Source: Pseudocolwellia agarivorans
GTDB taxonomy: Bacteria > Pseudomonadota > Gammaproteobacteria > Enterobacterales > Alteromonadaceae
Length of the DNA stretch: 64,000 nt
Direction of reading: 5' to 3'
NCBI RefSeq assembly: GCF_002000085.1
Contig: NZ_MUZU01000006.1
Location: 186,001 to 250,000, forward strand
This document shows, one piece after another, positions 42,676 through 50,640 of this stretch. Below the pieces are notes generated by a model. The model saw only the letters and a list, made by a program, of their open reading frames with translations, was not told the origin of the DNA and did not search any database. Made by a program: the position numbers and the translations under genes. Every line of letters begins with the position of its first letter. The first letter of the stretch is position 1.

Positions 42676-43002
42676 TTAAGCACTGGTCGACTGAGATTCT
42701 TGTTTCCACTTATCCATTTCTTCATTAATAAAATGGTTAACAAGATCACGGTACATTTTTTCTATCGCATCAGGACTTAAGCCTTCTTTTTCAGCCCACA
42801 CTCTACGCTGCTGTAACATTGCTGCGAAACGTTCGGGAGCACGAACAGACGTTTCCGAAGTTTTAAATTGTGCGGCAGACTTAACGTATTGAAAACGGCG
42901 TCCTAACAAAGTCACAATGGTTTGATCTATACCATCAATTTCGGTACGTATATCGTCCATCCCTTTACATTGCTGTGGTGATAACGTTTCTTTATATTCC
43001 AT
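42676..43002 (-). CDS. Chorismate mutase (AroQ class, PchB-like)
   Basis: The product is 108 residues, almost all helical. MDDIRTEIDGIDQTIVTLLGRR gives the first helix with the substrate-binding Arg, followed by Lys in VKSAAQFK and ERFAAMLQQRR in later helices. It is a stand-alone domain, as in monofunctional chorismate mutases and isochorismate-pyruvate lyases. Which reaction it does cannot be told from the sequence; no salicylate or siderophore genes are nearby. Confidence 0.85.
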   Translation of the reverse strand: MEYKETLSPQQCKGMDDIRTEIDGIDQTIVTLLGRRFQYVKSAAQFKTSETSVRAPERFAAMLQQRRVWAEKEGLSPDAIEKMYRDLVNHFINEEMDKWKQESQSTSA

Positions 43003-43065
43003 GAGTATTTTTGTCCTTTAGGTTTTCAATCGAGCTGTTTGAAGTAAAAATACTAGCTTAGCTAG

Positions 43066-43428
43066 TTAAAGCTGACCCCACACGGCAAATTCATTACCGC
43101 TTGGTTCTGTAAAATGGAATCGTTTTCCGCCAGGGAATTCATAAGTGTCTTGTTTAATAACACCACCCGCTGCTTTTATTTTTTGCTGTGTGCTATCTAA
43201 ATCGTTACTGAATAGAACAATAAGTGCGCCACCTTTTGCTTGCACACTTGCCCCTTCCGCTTTAAAAAAACCACCATCTAAACCTTGATGATTAAACGCT
43301 GTGTAATCAGGCCCAAAATCTTGAAAGCTCCAGCCAAATGCTTCTTCGAAAAAGGCTTTCGTGGCTTTAAGGTCGTTAGCTGCAAACTCTACATAATTAA
43401 TTTTTTCGTGATTCGGGTTATTTGTCAT
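43066..43428 (-). CDS. VOC (glyoxalase/bleomycin-resistance) family protein
   Basis: The product is 120 residues with one vicinal-oxygen-chelate repeat pair. It opens with INYVEFAANDLKATKAFFEEAFGWSF, has a central GGFFKAEG and ends with FTEPSGNEFAVW, carrying the usual metal-site Glu. Such proteins may bind or modify small molecules; the reaction is unknown. It is part of the minus-strand run of small genes. Confidence 0.92.
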   Translation of the reverse strand: MTNNPNHEKINYVEFAANDLKATKAFFEEAFGWSFQDFGPDYTAFNHQGLDGGFFKAEGASVQAKGGALIVLFSNDLDSTQQKIKAAGGVIKQDTYEFPGGKRFHFTEPSGNEFAVWGQL

Positions 43429-43475
43429 TATGCTTTCCTTGTTTAGCTGGGCTGTATTGAAACGTATTGGTAATG

Positions 43476-43943
43476 TTACTCTACAATTTCAGTAACTATC
43501 TCAGCTTTTACTGAGTTAGCAATAAAACATTGCTGATGTGCTTGGTGATGTATTTTTTCTAATAATTCATAGGCTGGTTGAGTATGCGCGGCAAAAACAA
43601 CTTTAGGCTTTAAAGTAACTTTAGTTATAGAGATATTGCCTTGTGTGTCCTTTTCCATAATACCTTCAGCTTTGTCTTCATAGCTTTCAATGACAAGTTT
43701 GTTTTTTGCGGCAATAGAAAGAAAAAATAACATATGACAACTTGAAATTGAGGCAATAAACGCTTCTTCAGGATCAACATTAGCTTCAACTGAATAAGGC
43801 AAAGGCACAACATGAGGAGACGAAGATGCAGGTACTGTTACACCACCATCAAACAACCATGTATGGCCTCTGCTGTATTTGTTATCTATATAAACTTCAT
43901 CATCGCTTTTCGACCAGTTGATTTGCGCAAAATATACCGACAT
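43476..43943 (-). CDS. OsmC-family peroxiredoxin-like protein
   Basis: The product is 155 residues. The two redox cysteines of the OsmC fold appear in ISSCHMLFFL and HHQAHQQCFIANSVKAEI. It starts MSVYFAQINW and belongs to the OsmC/Ohr group that reduces organic hydroperoxides; the spacing fits the OsmC-like YhfA side rather than typical Ohr. It lies 47 bp upstream of the VOC gene on the same strand. Confidence 0.9.
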   Translation of the reverse strand: MSVYFAQINWSKSDDEVYIDNKYSRGHTWLFDGGVTVPASSSPHVVPLPYSVEANVDPEEAFIASISSCHMLFFLSIAAKNKLVIESYEDKAEGIMEKDTQGNISITKVTLKPKVVFAAHTQPAYELLEKIHHQAHQQCFIANSVKAEIVTEIVE

Positions 43944-43984
43944 ACTTTATTCCTTATTACAAAAAGTTTTACTGTTTTTTAGCG

Positions 43985-44197
43985 CTAAAGTACCTGATAA
44001 TCAAGTGGTGCGCCCTCATCGCATTTTTTACAATTAAGCTCATGACCGATCATAGACTTTCGCCCTGTTAAGGTTTCAACCCAAGGTCGGTTTGTCCAAG
44101 GAGGATTATGCCTAACATGTTGAAAATGACCACAGTTGAGCCTTGCTACCCAATGATTTTCATCGTCTTTGTGATAGTCAGCTATTGCTCTATTCAC
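43985..44197 (-). CDS. DUF3565 family protein
   Basis: The product is 70 residues. It matches the short DUF3565 pattern: HWVARLNCGHFQHVRHNPPW, then NRPWVETLTGRKSMIG and a final CKKCDEGAP. The conserved Cys and His residues suggest metal binding; no function is known. It begins at an ATG and precedes the OsmC-like gene by about 40 bp. Confidence 0.9.
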   Translation of the reverse strand: MNRAIADYHKDDENHWVARLNCGHFQHVRHNPPWTNRPWVETLTGRKSMIGHELNCKKCDEGAPLDYQVL

Positions 44198-44239
44198 TTT
44201 GCACCCTAATTTAATACTTTGTATTCTAAAAATAATAAC

Positions 44240-44443
44240 TTACGGTATAACCACATCTTCTTTCGCAGCTAAGTAAACAACATAAATAATACCCAGTACA
44301 GGAATAACCGAAAAAACAAAGCCAAGTAACGCCGACTTTATTGGGGCTGTTGTTTTACGTTTACCTAACACATAACTAATCAAACCTATAACTACCATAA
44401 AGATAAATACTGCTGAACCCATTTGGGTGAGAGTAAAATTCAT
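44240..44443 (-). CDS. Small two-helix membrane protein
   Basis: The product is 67 residues with two hydrophobic segments (VFIFMVVIGLISYVLG and ALLGFVFSVIPVLGIIYVVYLA) joined by a basic loop (KRKTTAPIK). I recognise no named family. GAAGGAA before the ATG supports translation. It is first in the minus-strand run that continues into DUF3565 and OsmC. Confidence 0.7.
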   Translation of the reverse strand: MNFTLTQMGSAVFIFMVVIGLISYVLGKRKTTAPIKSALLGFVFSVIPVLGIIYVVYLAAKEDVVIP

Positions 44444-44791
44444 ATTATTTCCTTCTTTAAATATCGCTTATAAATACACTAAAGTTGTCACCTTTACAAT
44501 TTGTAAACTCACCTAAAAAACATACCGTACCTACATTATGATGAAGAGAGTAGTCCAGATACCTCTAACAAACTTAAAGCCTATATCATGTTAGGTTCGG
44601 TATAGATCAAGTTACTCGCGTAAAAATAGCGACTAAGAGAGTGTTAGCTTTATTGAAGAATTAAATAAGTTGAATATTAAACATGCGTTTCGAGCTATTA
44701 AAGACGCTAAACATGCTAATTGAGGTAAATACCAATTTCGTTATTAGCACTCATTAATGAGTACAGTATCGGCTGCCTTAAAACTAACTTC
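44444..44791. other. Gene-free spacer with no recognisable feature
   Basis: About 350 bp without a credible gene. A plus-strand frame of 25 codons (44646-44723, with KHAFRAIKDAKHAN near its end) is open but has no ribosome-binding site and may be a decayed remnant. Nothing else is seen. Confidence 0.5.
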
Positions 44792-45003
44792 TTAATTTTT
44801 AGCTGTAATACATTCGATTTCTATTTTTGCATTTAAGGCTAAGCCACTCACTGCAAAAGTACTTCTCGCAGGATAAAGTTTAGCAAAAAAGTTGCTATAC
44901 ACTTTATTAAATTCACCAAAATCGGCAATATCAGCCAGCATTACCGTACACTTAACTACATCATTTTTTTTAATGTGTGTTTCATTTATTAACCTTTTGT
45001 ATA
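44792..45003 (-). pseudogene. 3' remnant of a ridA/YjgF-family gene
   Basis: The minus-strand frame ending at the TAA at 44792 reads NDVVKCTVMLADIADFGEF, then FFAKLYPARSTFAVSGLALNAKIEIECI, which is the second half of the RidA family (enamine/imine deaminase). The Arg of PARST that binds the substrate carboxylate is kept. The N-terminal half, about 60-70 residues, is gone: upstream the frame runs into unrelated AT-rich sequence and a stop near 45030, with no start codon in reach. I call it a truncated, probably dead gene. Confidence 0.8.
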
Positions 45004-45045
45004 AGTGTAGGGTGTAAAAATAAAAAGCTTAAATTGGCTATATTA

Positions 45046-45672
45046 CTATCTTTCTACTGTCGCCATTTTCAGCCCTGCAAAAATCAGCATAGCGCCAGCC
45101 GAGCGATTAATGGTTTTGATAATAATAGGTTTAATAAACTTACCTATCGATTTAAAACCTAAATAACCATAAAGCGAATAGCACACTAAATCTAATACCA
45201 GCGTTATCAAACACAGAATAATAAGCTGTGGAATAATAGGCGTATTAATATCAATAAATTGCGGTAATAAAGCAGAAAAATACAAAAGCGCTTTAGGGTT
45301 AGAAATCTCTAAAATAAAGCCTCTCAAGAATATTTTATACGCTTTGCTCTCGAGCTTTTTAGAAGAATTAATACTTAACGGGCCAGATTCACTAAAAATA
45401 GCACCAAAACCTAAATATAAAAGATACGCCACACCTATCCATTTAATAACAGAAAACAAAGTATGCGATGCAATAATAAGCGTAATAATACCCGTTGCCG
45501 ACAACACAAAAAAAACAACATTAGCCGTTGCAATACCTAATATAACTAATGCTGATTTTTTAAAGCCATTCGATGCAGCTTCAGCTGTAACAGCAATAGC
45601 TGCAGGGCCAGGAGATAGTACAACTACAAGCGTAGTCATAAAGAAAAGCAGCAAGGTTTCGAGTGAAATCAT
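45046..45672 (-). CDS. LysE/RhtB-family amino acid exporter
   Basis: The product is 208 residues with six hydrophobic helices. The family motif SPGPAAIAVTAEAASNGFKKS follows the first helix, and LKWIGVAYLLYLG-like and NPKALLYFSALLPQFI segments come later. These inner-membrane proteins export amino acids such as homoserine, threonine or lysine; the substrate is not predictable here. It is a single gene, downstream of an inverted-repeat terminator at 45783. Confidence 0.92.
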   Translation of the reverse strand: MISLETLLLFFMTTLVVVLSPGPAAIAVTAEAASNGFKKSALVILGIATANVVFFVLSATGIITLIIASHTLFSVIKWIGVAYLLYLGFGAIFSESGPLSINSSKKLESKAYKIFLRGFILEISNPKALLYFSALLPQFIDINTPIIPQLIILCLITLVLDLVCYSLYGYLGFKSIGKFIKPIIIKTINRSAGAMLIFAGLKMATVER

Positions 45673-45782
45673 CAGTTATCCTTCATTAAATTTAAATAAA
45701 TACAGACGAATAAATGAATTTACAGATTTTATTGGATTAACACTAGAAAATTAGAAAAAAGATAGTTGAAGGAAGAAAAGCT

Positions 45783-45830
45783 AAAAAAAATTTTGTACCT
45801 TTACTGCGCATAACTATAAAGGTACAAAAT
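45783..45830 (-). terminator. Long AT-rich hairpin, probable terminator of the 46-53 kb minus-strand run
   Basis: Perfect 14-bp arms ATTTTGTACCTTTA (45790-45803) and TAAAGGTACAAAAT (45817-45830) surround a 13-base loop. On the minus strand the stem is followed by TTTTTTT. It lies about 145 bp after the DUF1272 stop and 118 bp upstream of the LysE start, so an operator role for lysE is also possible. The rest of 45673-45973 holds only a 6-bp dyad (CCGATA-A-TATCGG at 45849). Confidence 0.65.
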
Positions 45831-45973
45831 ATCCAAGGGGGGATAAAACCGATAATATCGGCAAGCACATTTACTTTATAAACAAAGGCATAAAATAAAA
45901 ACCTTATTTACATTACTTTACATTCGGGTAATAAAATTTATCGTTATCAATATTGAATGTTTCCCATCAATGG

Positions 45974-46282
45974 TTATCGCGCTTCAGGCTTAATATCTTT
46001 AACAAGCTCAGAAAATGCTGATATTTCAGCTTCACTTAATGTGGTATTCACTCGTTTGGTTGAAGCACCTTGATACTGAAGGCTGACGCCTTTTCTGCGC
46101 TCTTGAGTGGGTCGAATAGGCCTAGCCGAAAATCCACCGCCACAATTAGGGCAAACATTTTTTAAAAGGTTATCAACACAAGTTCTACAGAAAGTACATT
46201 CATAGGTACAGATACATGCTTCAGTTGATTCAGGAGGAAGATCTTTATCGCAGTTTTCACAATTTGGTCGTAGTTCTAGCAT
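45974..46282 (-). CDS. DUF1272 zinc-ribbon-like protein
   Basis: About 102 residues. The ATG at 46282 lies nine bases after AAGGAG; the TTG at 46291 is too close to it. MLELRPNCENCDKDLPPES, then CTYECTFCRTCVDN and CPNCGGGF give eight cysteines in CxxC pairs, the DUF1272 pattern, which should bind zinc. The tail (from about residue 60) is less conserved. The function is unknown. Confidence 0.92.
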   Translation of the reverse strand: MLELRPNCENCDKDLPPESTEACICTYECTFCRTCVDNLLKNVCPNCGGGFSARPIRPTQERRKGVSLQYQGASTKRVNTTLSEAEISAFSELVKDIKPEAR

Positions 46283-46319
46283 AAGACACAACTCCTTTCA
46301 TTACATGATTAAGATAGCT

Positions 46320-46835
46320 CTATTTATTTGTGTTGTTATTGATAAAACGTCTAATTTTAGTGCGTACGTTTTTCATAGGCGACGAAGTATTAAATTGGAT
46401 CATGCGCCCTAAAGTCCATTGTTTATACCACGCTTCACCGTATAAAATATGCTCATCTAGCTTATGTAATAACGTAAGAATATCTTGTATAACCCTTTGA
46501 TATTCTTTTTTCAGTTTTTCAAACGTCCAGTCTTTATATTCTAATTGAAAAGCTTGAGCAAGAGCGCCCAATTGATTCCATTGGTAGCCCGTTTCAGGGA
46601 AGTCGATATCTTTGCCTTTCACCGAAAAGTCGTACCATTTTAAAACCAACTTACCCCAACCTATTAAATAAGCCAAAGTATCGCACACACTAATAATTGT
46701 GCCTTTTACATTACCTTCTACACCTAAAGAGCGTGTTAATGCATTTGGCACCCTTTCATAATCAAGCGTAAGTTTTTCATAACTTACGCTGATGGCTTGA
46801 ATAAGCTCATTTTTATTTTGTGGGATAGACGACAT
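46320..46835 (-). CDS. DfsB/ClbS family four-helix protein
   Basis: The product is 171 residues, all helical. It starts MSSIPQNKNELIQAISVSY and contains VKGTIISVCDTLAYLIGWGKLVLKWY and YQWNQLGALAQAF, the DUF1706 (DfsB/ClbS) pattern. ClbS of colibactin producers hydrolyses the cyclopropane warhead and protects the cell; most relatives, including this one, sit away from toxin clusters and have unknown roles. It lies 17 bp downstream of the DUF2214 gene. Confidence 0.88.
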   Translation of the reverse strand: MSSIPQNKNELIQAISVSYEKLTLDYERVPNALTRSLGVEGNVKGTIISVCDTLAYLIGWGKLVLKWYDFSVKGKDIDFPETGYQWNQLGALAQAFQLEYKDWTFEKLKKEYQRVIQDILTLLHKLDEHILYGEAWYKQWTLGRMIQFNTSSPMKNVRTKIRRFINNNTNK

Positions 46836-46852
46836 AGATGATTAAGGGCAAA

Positions 46853-47287
46853 CTAATAACTGCCAACACCTCTAGCCATACTCGTTGCTAAAAAAGGCAT
46901 AACCACTAAAAGAGTTAATTCAACACGAAGAATGACAACTATATATTTGGGTATTTCAATATATTCAGCAGTCGTTTTTCTATTACGTAAAAAATAATAG
47001 GTAGGAAATACTGACAATATTGCAATAACGGCAAACAAAGTGACTTTTAAATGAAACACCCAGTTAGCGGTATAAAACTCTTGCGGCTTACCTACAACAA
47101 ACCATAAAAGTAACCCACCAGTAAGCGTCATAACAGCGCCTAAGCCATAAACGCCATCAATGATTACAAGTTTTTTAAACGCTTTTAAGTCCATTTGTTT
47201 AGATATTAATAAATGCTCTGCCACGAGCGCTGACACCAGTGTAAAAATACCTAAAAAGTGTAAGGTTCTAACGAGTATATCTTCCAT
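46853..47287 (-). CDS. DUF2214 family membrane protein
   Basis: The product is 144 residues with four hydrophobic helices. It opens with MEDILVRTLHFLGIFTLVSALVAEH and contains DGVYGLGAVMTLTGGLLLWF and KVTLFAVIAILSVFPT, matching the DUF2214 predicted membrane family. Conserved His residues in helix 1 could bind heme or metal, but this is speculation. It precedes the DfsB/ClbS gene. Confidence 0.85.
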   Translation of the reverse strand: MEDILVRTLHFLGIFTLVSALVAEHLLISKQMDLKAFKKLVIIDGVYGLGAVMTLTGGLLLWFVVGKPQEFYTANWVFHLKVTLFAVIAILSVFPTYYFLRNRKTTAEYIEIPKYIVVILRVELTLLVVMPFLATSMARGVGSY

Positions 47288-47322
47288 AATAATCCAATAA
47301 GTTAAATGCTATACAGTAAAGC

Positions 47323-47559
47323 TTAATCTTCAGTTAACGCTTCAAATGCTTTCTTTTTCTCTTCCATAAAGTCTTGCATCGCTTGTGGTTGTTGCATCAT
47401 CACCATCACTCTTTGCATCGCTTCCATGTGTTCAGGGTCTTGTTTTTGAAACATTTCCATACCGTGTGCTTTACTTAGCTCAACAATATCTTCAAAGGTA
47501 CTACCTTGAAACGCTTTATCGCACGCACCACCGAGTTGTTTACATGTCATGGTTTTCAT
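47323..47559 (-). CDS. DUF1059-like small protein
   Basis: The product is 78 residues. MKTMTCKQLGGACDKAFQGSTFEDIVELSKAHG fits the DUF1059 pattern (Cys-x4-G-x2-Cys followed by a helix), with a Met/Gln-rich extension (MMQQPQAMQDFMEEKKKAF). The function is unknown. AGGAT precedes the start. It is likely co-transcribed with its minus-strand neighbours. Confidence 0.8.
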   Translation of the reverse strand: MKTMTCKQLGGACDKAFQGSTFEDIVELSKAHGMEMFQKQDPEHMEAMQRVMVMMQQPQAMQDFMEEKKKAFEALTED

Positions 47560-47657
47560 TTTAAATCCTATTACTTCAATTACGGTTACAAAAATAGTTG
47601 CAAGATATGCTATTAAAAAACGATTAATACCTCAATGATATTAATCGCTTTAACTTT

Positions 47658-48062
47658 TTATTCAGGGAACTTAGGGAATTGTTTCGCATGAATCGCTTTA
47701 TCGTACCACTGTGCTTTTTCGTCACAAAAAATATTATCTTGCGCTTCAATATTAGGCGCACCATCTAAACAGCCAGCAGGCACAATAAGTGCGTTTCCTG
47801 AGCCAGAAAGATACGGAACACCACTGCCACATTCAGTACAAAAAGCGCTTGATATAGAACGATTAGGTACATCATAGCGTTTTATTAGGTTTTCACCTTT
47901 TAGCCATTTTATTTTGTTTGGAGCAATAAACAAATTAGACGCATGCGCAGAACCTGTTACTTTTCGGCATTGAATACAGTGGCATAAATGAAATTGCGTA
48001 AAACTATTTTCACATTCAAATACAACGCTTTCACACAGGCAACTTCCAGTAACTACAGACAT
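47658..48062 (-). CDS. GFA (glutathione-dependent formaldehyde-activating enzyme-like) family protein
   Basis: The product is 134 residues. The zinc-binding Cys pattern is clear: GSCLCESVVFEC, then LCHCIQCRKVTGSAH and AFCTECGSGVPY. These small enzymes are named after the glutathione/formaldehyde adduct-forming Gfa, but most have unknown substrates. AGGAGAA-like sequence precedes the start. Confidence 0.92.
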   Translation of the reverse strand: MSVVTGSCLCESVVFECENSFTQFHLCHCIQCRKVTGSAHASNLFIAPNKIKWLKGENLIKRYDVPNRSISSAFCTECGSGVPYLSGSGNALIVPAGCLDGAPNIEAQDNIFCDEKAQWYDKAIHAKQFPKFPE

Positions 48063-48104
48063 AAATTCTCCATAACAAAAATAAAATAGAATGGTTTACA
48101 GAGG

Positions 48105-48368
48105 TTATTCGCTTTTGAATACTTTACGAATAAGTTTAGATACAAAGTAAGAAACACTAAAACCAATAACCACATATAAAATAACTAACGGCATTTCAAA
48201 CCCTGTAATATAAAGACTACCATCACTTAAAATACATTGGCCTTTTTCAAATTTAAATACGCCGCCCTGCTCAATACAAGGGGTAATTAACAATACATCG
48301 TTAACTTTCCAAATAACTAATAAGCTAAAAAACACACCAATAAACTTTGCTACCGCACTTTTATTCAT
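48105..48368 (-). CDS. Small membrane protein with a Cys-bounded periplasmic loop
   Basis: The product is 87 residues with two hydrophobic helices (VAKFIGVFFSLLVIWKVNDVLL and MPLVILYVVIGFSVSYFV). The loop between them holds two cysteines (PCIEQGG and GQCILSD) that could form a disulfide in the periplasm. I recognise no family. Confidence 0.65.
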   Translation of the reverse strand: MNKSAVAKFIGVFFSLLVIWKVNDVLLITPCIEQGGVFKFEKGQCILSDGSLYITGFEMPLVILYVVIGFSVSYFVSKLIRKVFKSE

Positions 48369-48450
48369 AACAACCTAAATACTACCTATCATTTATGTTT
48401 GTGTTATATCACAATTTAAGTATCAATAAGATATTGGTGTATCCTTTTAA

Positions 48451-49146
48451 TTAAGATTGAAGCGCAAACGCTACAGCACTCGCTGCATGAATCTCAGTTG
48501 TATCGTACAAAGGTACATCAGTGTCTTTTTGCTGAATCAATAAAGCAATTTCGGTGCACCCTAAAATGACCGCTTGAGCGCCTTGTTCAAACAAATTATT
48601 TACAATCGCTAAATATTGCTCTTTCGAGTCAGGCTTTATTTCACCTTTGCAAAGCTCGTTATATATCACGTTATGAACTATGGTGCGTTCATCATCATTT
48701 GGCACAACTACCTTTATGCCAAACTTATTTATTAAACGGCTTTTATAAAAATCTTGCTCCATAGTAAAACGAGTACCAAGTAAACCTACTTTAGTAACAC
48801 CGTCAGACACTAATTTGGCTGCCGTAGCATCGGCGATATGAAGAATAGGAATTGAAATATTGGCTTGAATTTCATCCGCGACTTTATGCATAGTATTAGT
48901 ACAAATTAATAAAAAATCTGCACCGCCAGCTTCAACTGATTGTGCAGCTTTAGTTAAAATAAGCGCAGTTTCATTCCACTTACCAGCATGTTGTAGTTTT
49001 TCAATTTCAGCAAAATTGACACTGTATAAACATATTTTTGCAGAGCTAAGTCCACCAAGTTCGGCTTTAACACCTTGGTTAATGGCTTTGTAATAGCTGG
49101 CTGTTGATTCCCAACTCATACCGCCTAACATGCCAATTGTTTTCAT
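48451..49146 (-). CDS. Aspartate/glutamate racemase family protein
   Basis: The product is 231 residues. It begins MKTIGMLGGMSWESTASYY. The two catalytic cysteines lie in LLICTNTMHKVAD and VILGCTEIALL, as in aspartate racemases and the broad-specificity YgeA type. It interconverts amino acid enantiomers without PLP; the substrate is not certain. It lies 15 bp downstream of the PspC-type gene. Confidence 0.93.
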   Translation of the reverse strand: MKTIGMLGGMSWESTASYYKAINQGVKAELGGLSSAKICLYSVNFAEIEKLQHAGKWNETALILTKAAQSVEAGGADFLLICTNTMHKVADEIQANISIPILHIADATAAKLVSDGVTKVGLLGTRFTMEQDFYKSRLINKFGIKVVVPNDDERTIVHNVIYNELCKGEIKPDSKEQYLAIVNNLFEQGAQAVILGCTEIALLIQQKDTDVPLYDTTEIHAASAVAFALQS

Positions 49147-49161
49147 TTATACCTCAATTTA

Positions 49162-49392
49162 CTATATTTTATTATTATTACTTCGTTTTAATAACTTAGC
49201 TCTTTGAGAATAACTTGGAATACTTACCCAAAGAATGAAATACAATAAAAACCCTCCGCCCATAAAAGCTAATACAATAAAAACGAACTGTAAACGACCT
49301 CTCCGAAGACCAAAGTATTCAGCAATACCACCTAAAGCCCCTGAAATAGTTCCATTTTTACTTCGTGTTAATACTTTGTCATGTTGAACCAT
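49162..49392 (-). CDS. PspC-domain small membrane protein
   Basis: The product is 76 residues. NGTISGALGGIAEYFGL gives the PspC domain, followed by one membrane helix (FVFIVLAFMGGGFLLYFILWVSIP) and a basic tail. Stand-alone PspC-like proteins are thought to take part in membrane-stress responses; pspA, pspB and pspF are not in the window. Confidence 0.9.
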   Translation of the reverse strand: MVQHDKVLTRSKNGTISGALGGIAEYFGLRRGRLQFVFIVLAFMGGGFLLYFILWVSIPSYSQRAKLLKRSNNNKI

Positions 49393-49438
49393 TATTTTTC
49401 CTTATGCATAGCATTCTTAAAATAGTTTATTTATCTCA

Positions 49439-49761
49439 CTATAAGATCTTTTCAATAACTACGCATTTTATTGCCGCACGATTTTTATTAAAGTTGCCGT
49501 AAACATAATCACCGTTTTTAATAACAGAAGTGAACCCTAAAGAGGTAAGAATACCAACGCCTTTATTAGCGCATTGGGCAGGCGTTTCATTTAAAACTTT
49601 ATGGCTAGACCATAACTGCGGAGTATATTCTTTTTGAACAGGAACATATTGAATACTTGTTTTGGTAATAACGTCTGGCTCAGTAACCTTATCAGAGTAC
49701 TCGAACAACCAGATAGAAGCATGATAGTGATAATGGTAATTTTTTTGATATGACTCTCCAT
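49439..49761 (-). pseudogene. Small lipoprotein gene with a one-base frameshift
   Basis: From the ATG at 49761 the frame reads MESHIKKITIITIMLLSGCS, an ideal lipoprotein signal with lipobox LSGC, and then leaves frame. The body is in the next frame (YSDKVTEPDVITKTS to VVIEKIL, stop at 49439), whose only start is a weak TTG at 49708 inside the lipobox codons. One missing base near 49695-49701 explains both halves. The intact protein would have about 105 residues. I recognise no family; two cysteines in the body (AQCANKG, IKCVVI) may pair. Confidence 0.7.
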
Positions 49762-49858
49762 GTCGTTAAGCTTAAATTATATCTATAGAATTATGAGGTT
49801 ATACTTAGAAGAGAGTAAAAAACAGTTGTTATTTACTCTTTTAAATAATTTATTAATA

Positions 49859-50188
49859 CTACCACTTAACTTCATTGCCCTCTTCTACAACAAAGCCTGA
49901 CGGTATTATATGAGTTATTACGTGAACCTCACTAATAGGTAAGCTGAAGCTTTTTGCTAACGCCTTAGCTAAACCTATTTGAAGTGATGATATTTGGGAT
50001 TCTTTCCAAACGGAAGGTAAAGATAATGTAGCCATAACACCATACCTATTACCTAATTGTTCATTACTAACAATAAGGTTTATTGTCATATGTTTAGAAG
50101 GTAGTCCAGCTTCCTTTGCCCAAAGCTCAATTAAATCACCAGAGTGATTTGGGCAATCGGGGTTAACAATACAAGTAGCAATTGGCAT
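49859..50188 (-). CDS. Tautomerase-superfamily protein
   Basis: The product is 109 residues. It starts MPIATCIVNP, so removal of Met would leave the N-terminal Pro that is the catalytic base of the 4-oxalocrotonate tautomerase/MIF fold. The two beta-alpha-beta halves can be traced (MTINLIVSNEQLGNRYG and ISEVHVITHIIPSGFV). The substrate is unknown. It is a single gene with about 100 bp of spacer upstream of the frameshifted lipoprotein. Confidence 0.8.
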   Translation of the reverse strand: MPIATCIVNPDCPNHSGDLIELWAKEAGLPSKHMTINLIVSNEQLGNRYGVMATLSLPSVWKESQISSLQIGLAKALAKSFSLPISEVHVITHIIPSGFVVEEGNEVKW

Positions 50189-50242
50189 ATTAAATCTAAT
50201 TTTTTGGATAACTTATTATCAGTAAATTGAAATAAACTTATT

Positions 50243-50491
50243 TTAACTTTTACCTAAGATACCATTAATTTCTGATCTTAAACGTATTAAAGAGTCGAGA
50301 TGATTAGTTGACGTTTCTTTACCCTCTTCAGCGCGTCTAGATTGAGAAAATTTAACAATACTTAATGCCATATCTATTTTTTCCAATAAAGCTGAAGCAT
50401 CTTCAGGTATTGGATTAATCCATTGTAATGAAGATGATAAATCCTTACTTCCACTATCGGATAATAATTTGATGAGTTCGTCAGAGTGCAT
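50243..50491 (-). CDS. Hypothetical helical protein
   Basis: The product is 82 residues, predicted mostly helical, polar and acidic (MHSDELIKLLSDSGSKDL at the start, RLRSEINGILGKS at the end). It has no signal peptide or membrane segment. GTAA/AAAGGTAA-type sequence precedes the ATG. I recognise no family. It lies between the tautomerase gene and the FRG-domain region. Confidence 0.6.
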   Translation of the reverse strand: MHSDELIKLLSDSGSKDLSSSLQWINPIPEDASALLEKIDMALSIVKFSQSRRAEEGKETSTNHLDSLIRLRSEINGILGKS

Positions 50492-50517
50492 AAGTTACCT
50501 TTACTTATAATGTTTGG

Positions 50518-50580
50518 TTAAGAGGCTAAAAATCCTTCTTGCTTAAGCGCTATTGCTGTCGCTAATATAGCAATATTCAT
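50518..50580 (-). CDS. Possible 20-residue peptide
   Basis: ATG at 50580 preceded by AAAAGGAAG at good spacing opens a frame of 20 codons (MNIAILATAIALKQEGFLAS). It is mainly hydrophobic at the N-terminus. Good initiation signals and a position between two genes suggest a translated small peptide or a leader, but this is too short to be sure. Confidence 0.35.
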   Translation of the reverse strand: MNIAILATAIALKQEGFLAS

Positions 50581-50640
50581 TACAATTACTTCCTTTTAAA
50601 CATAACAAAATAATTTAATACTTTAGTATCTACTAATTTA

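Noticed and set aside
42088-43002. Siderophore/salicylate cluster suggested by PchB-like mutase and hydrolase
   Set aside because: No isochorismate synthase, NRPS or siderophore receptor is adjacent; the TonB receptor is 18 kb away.
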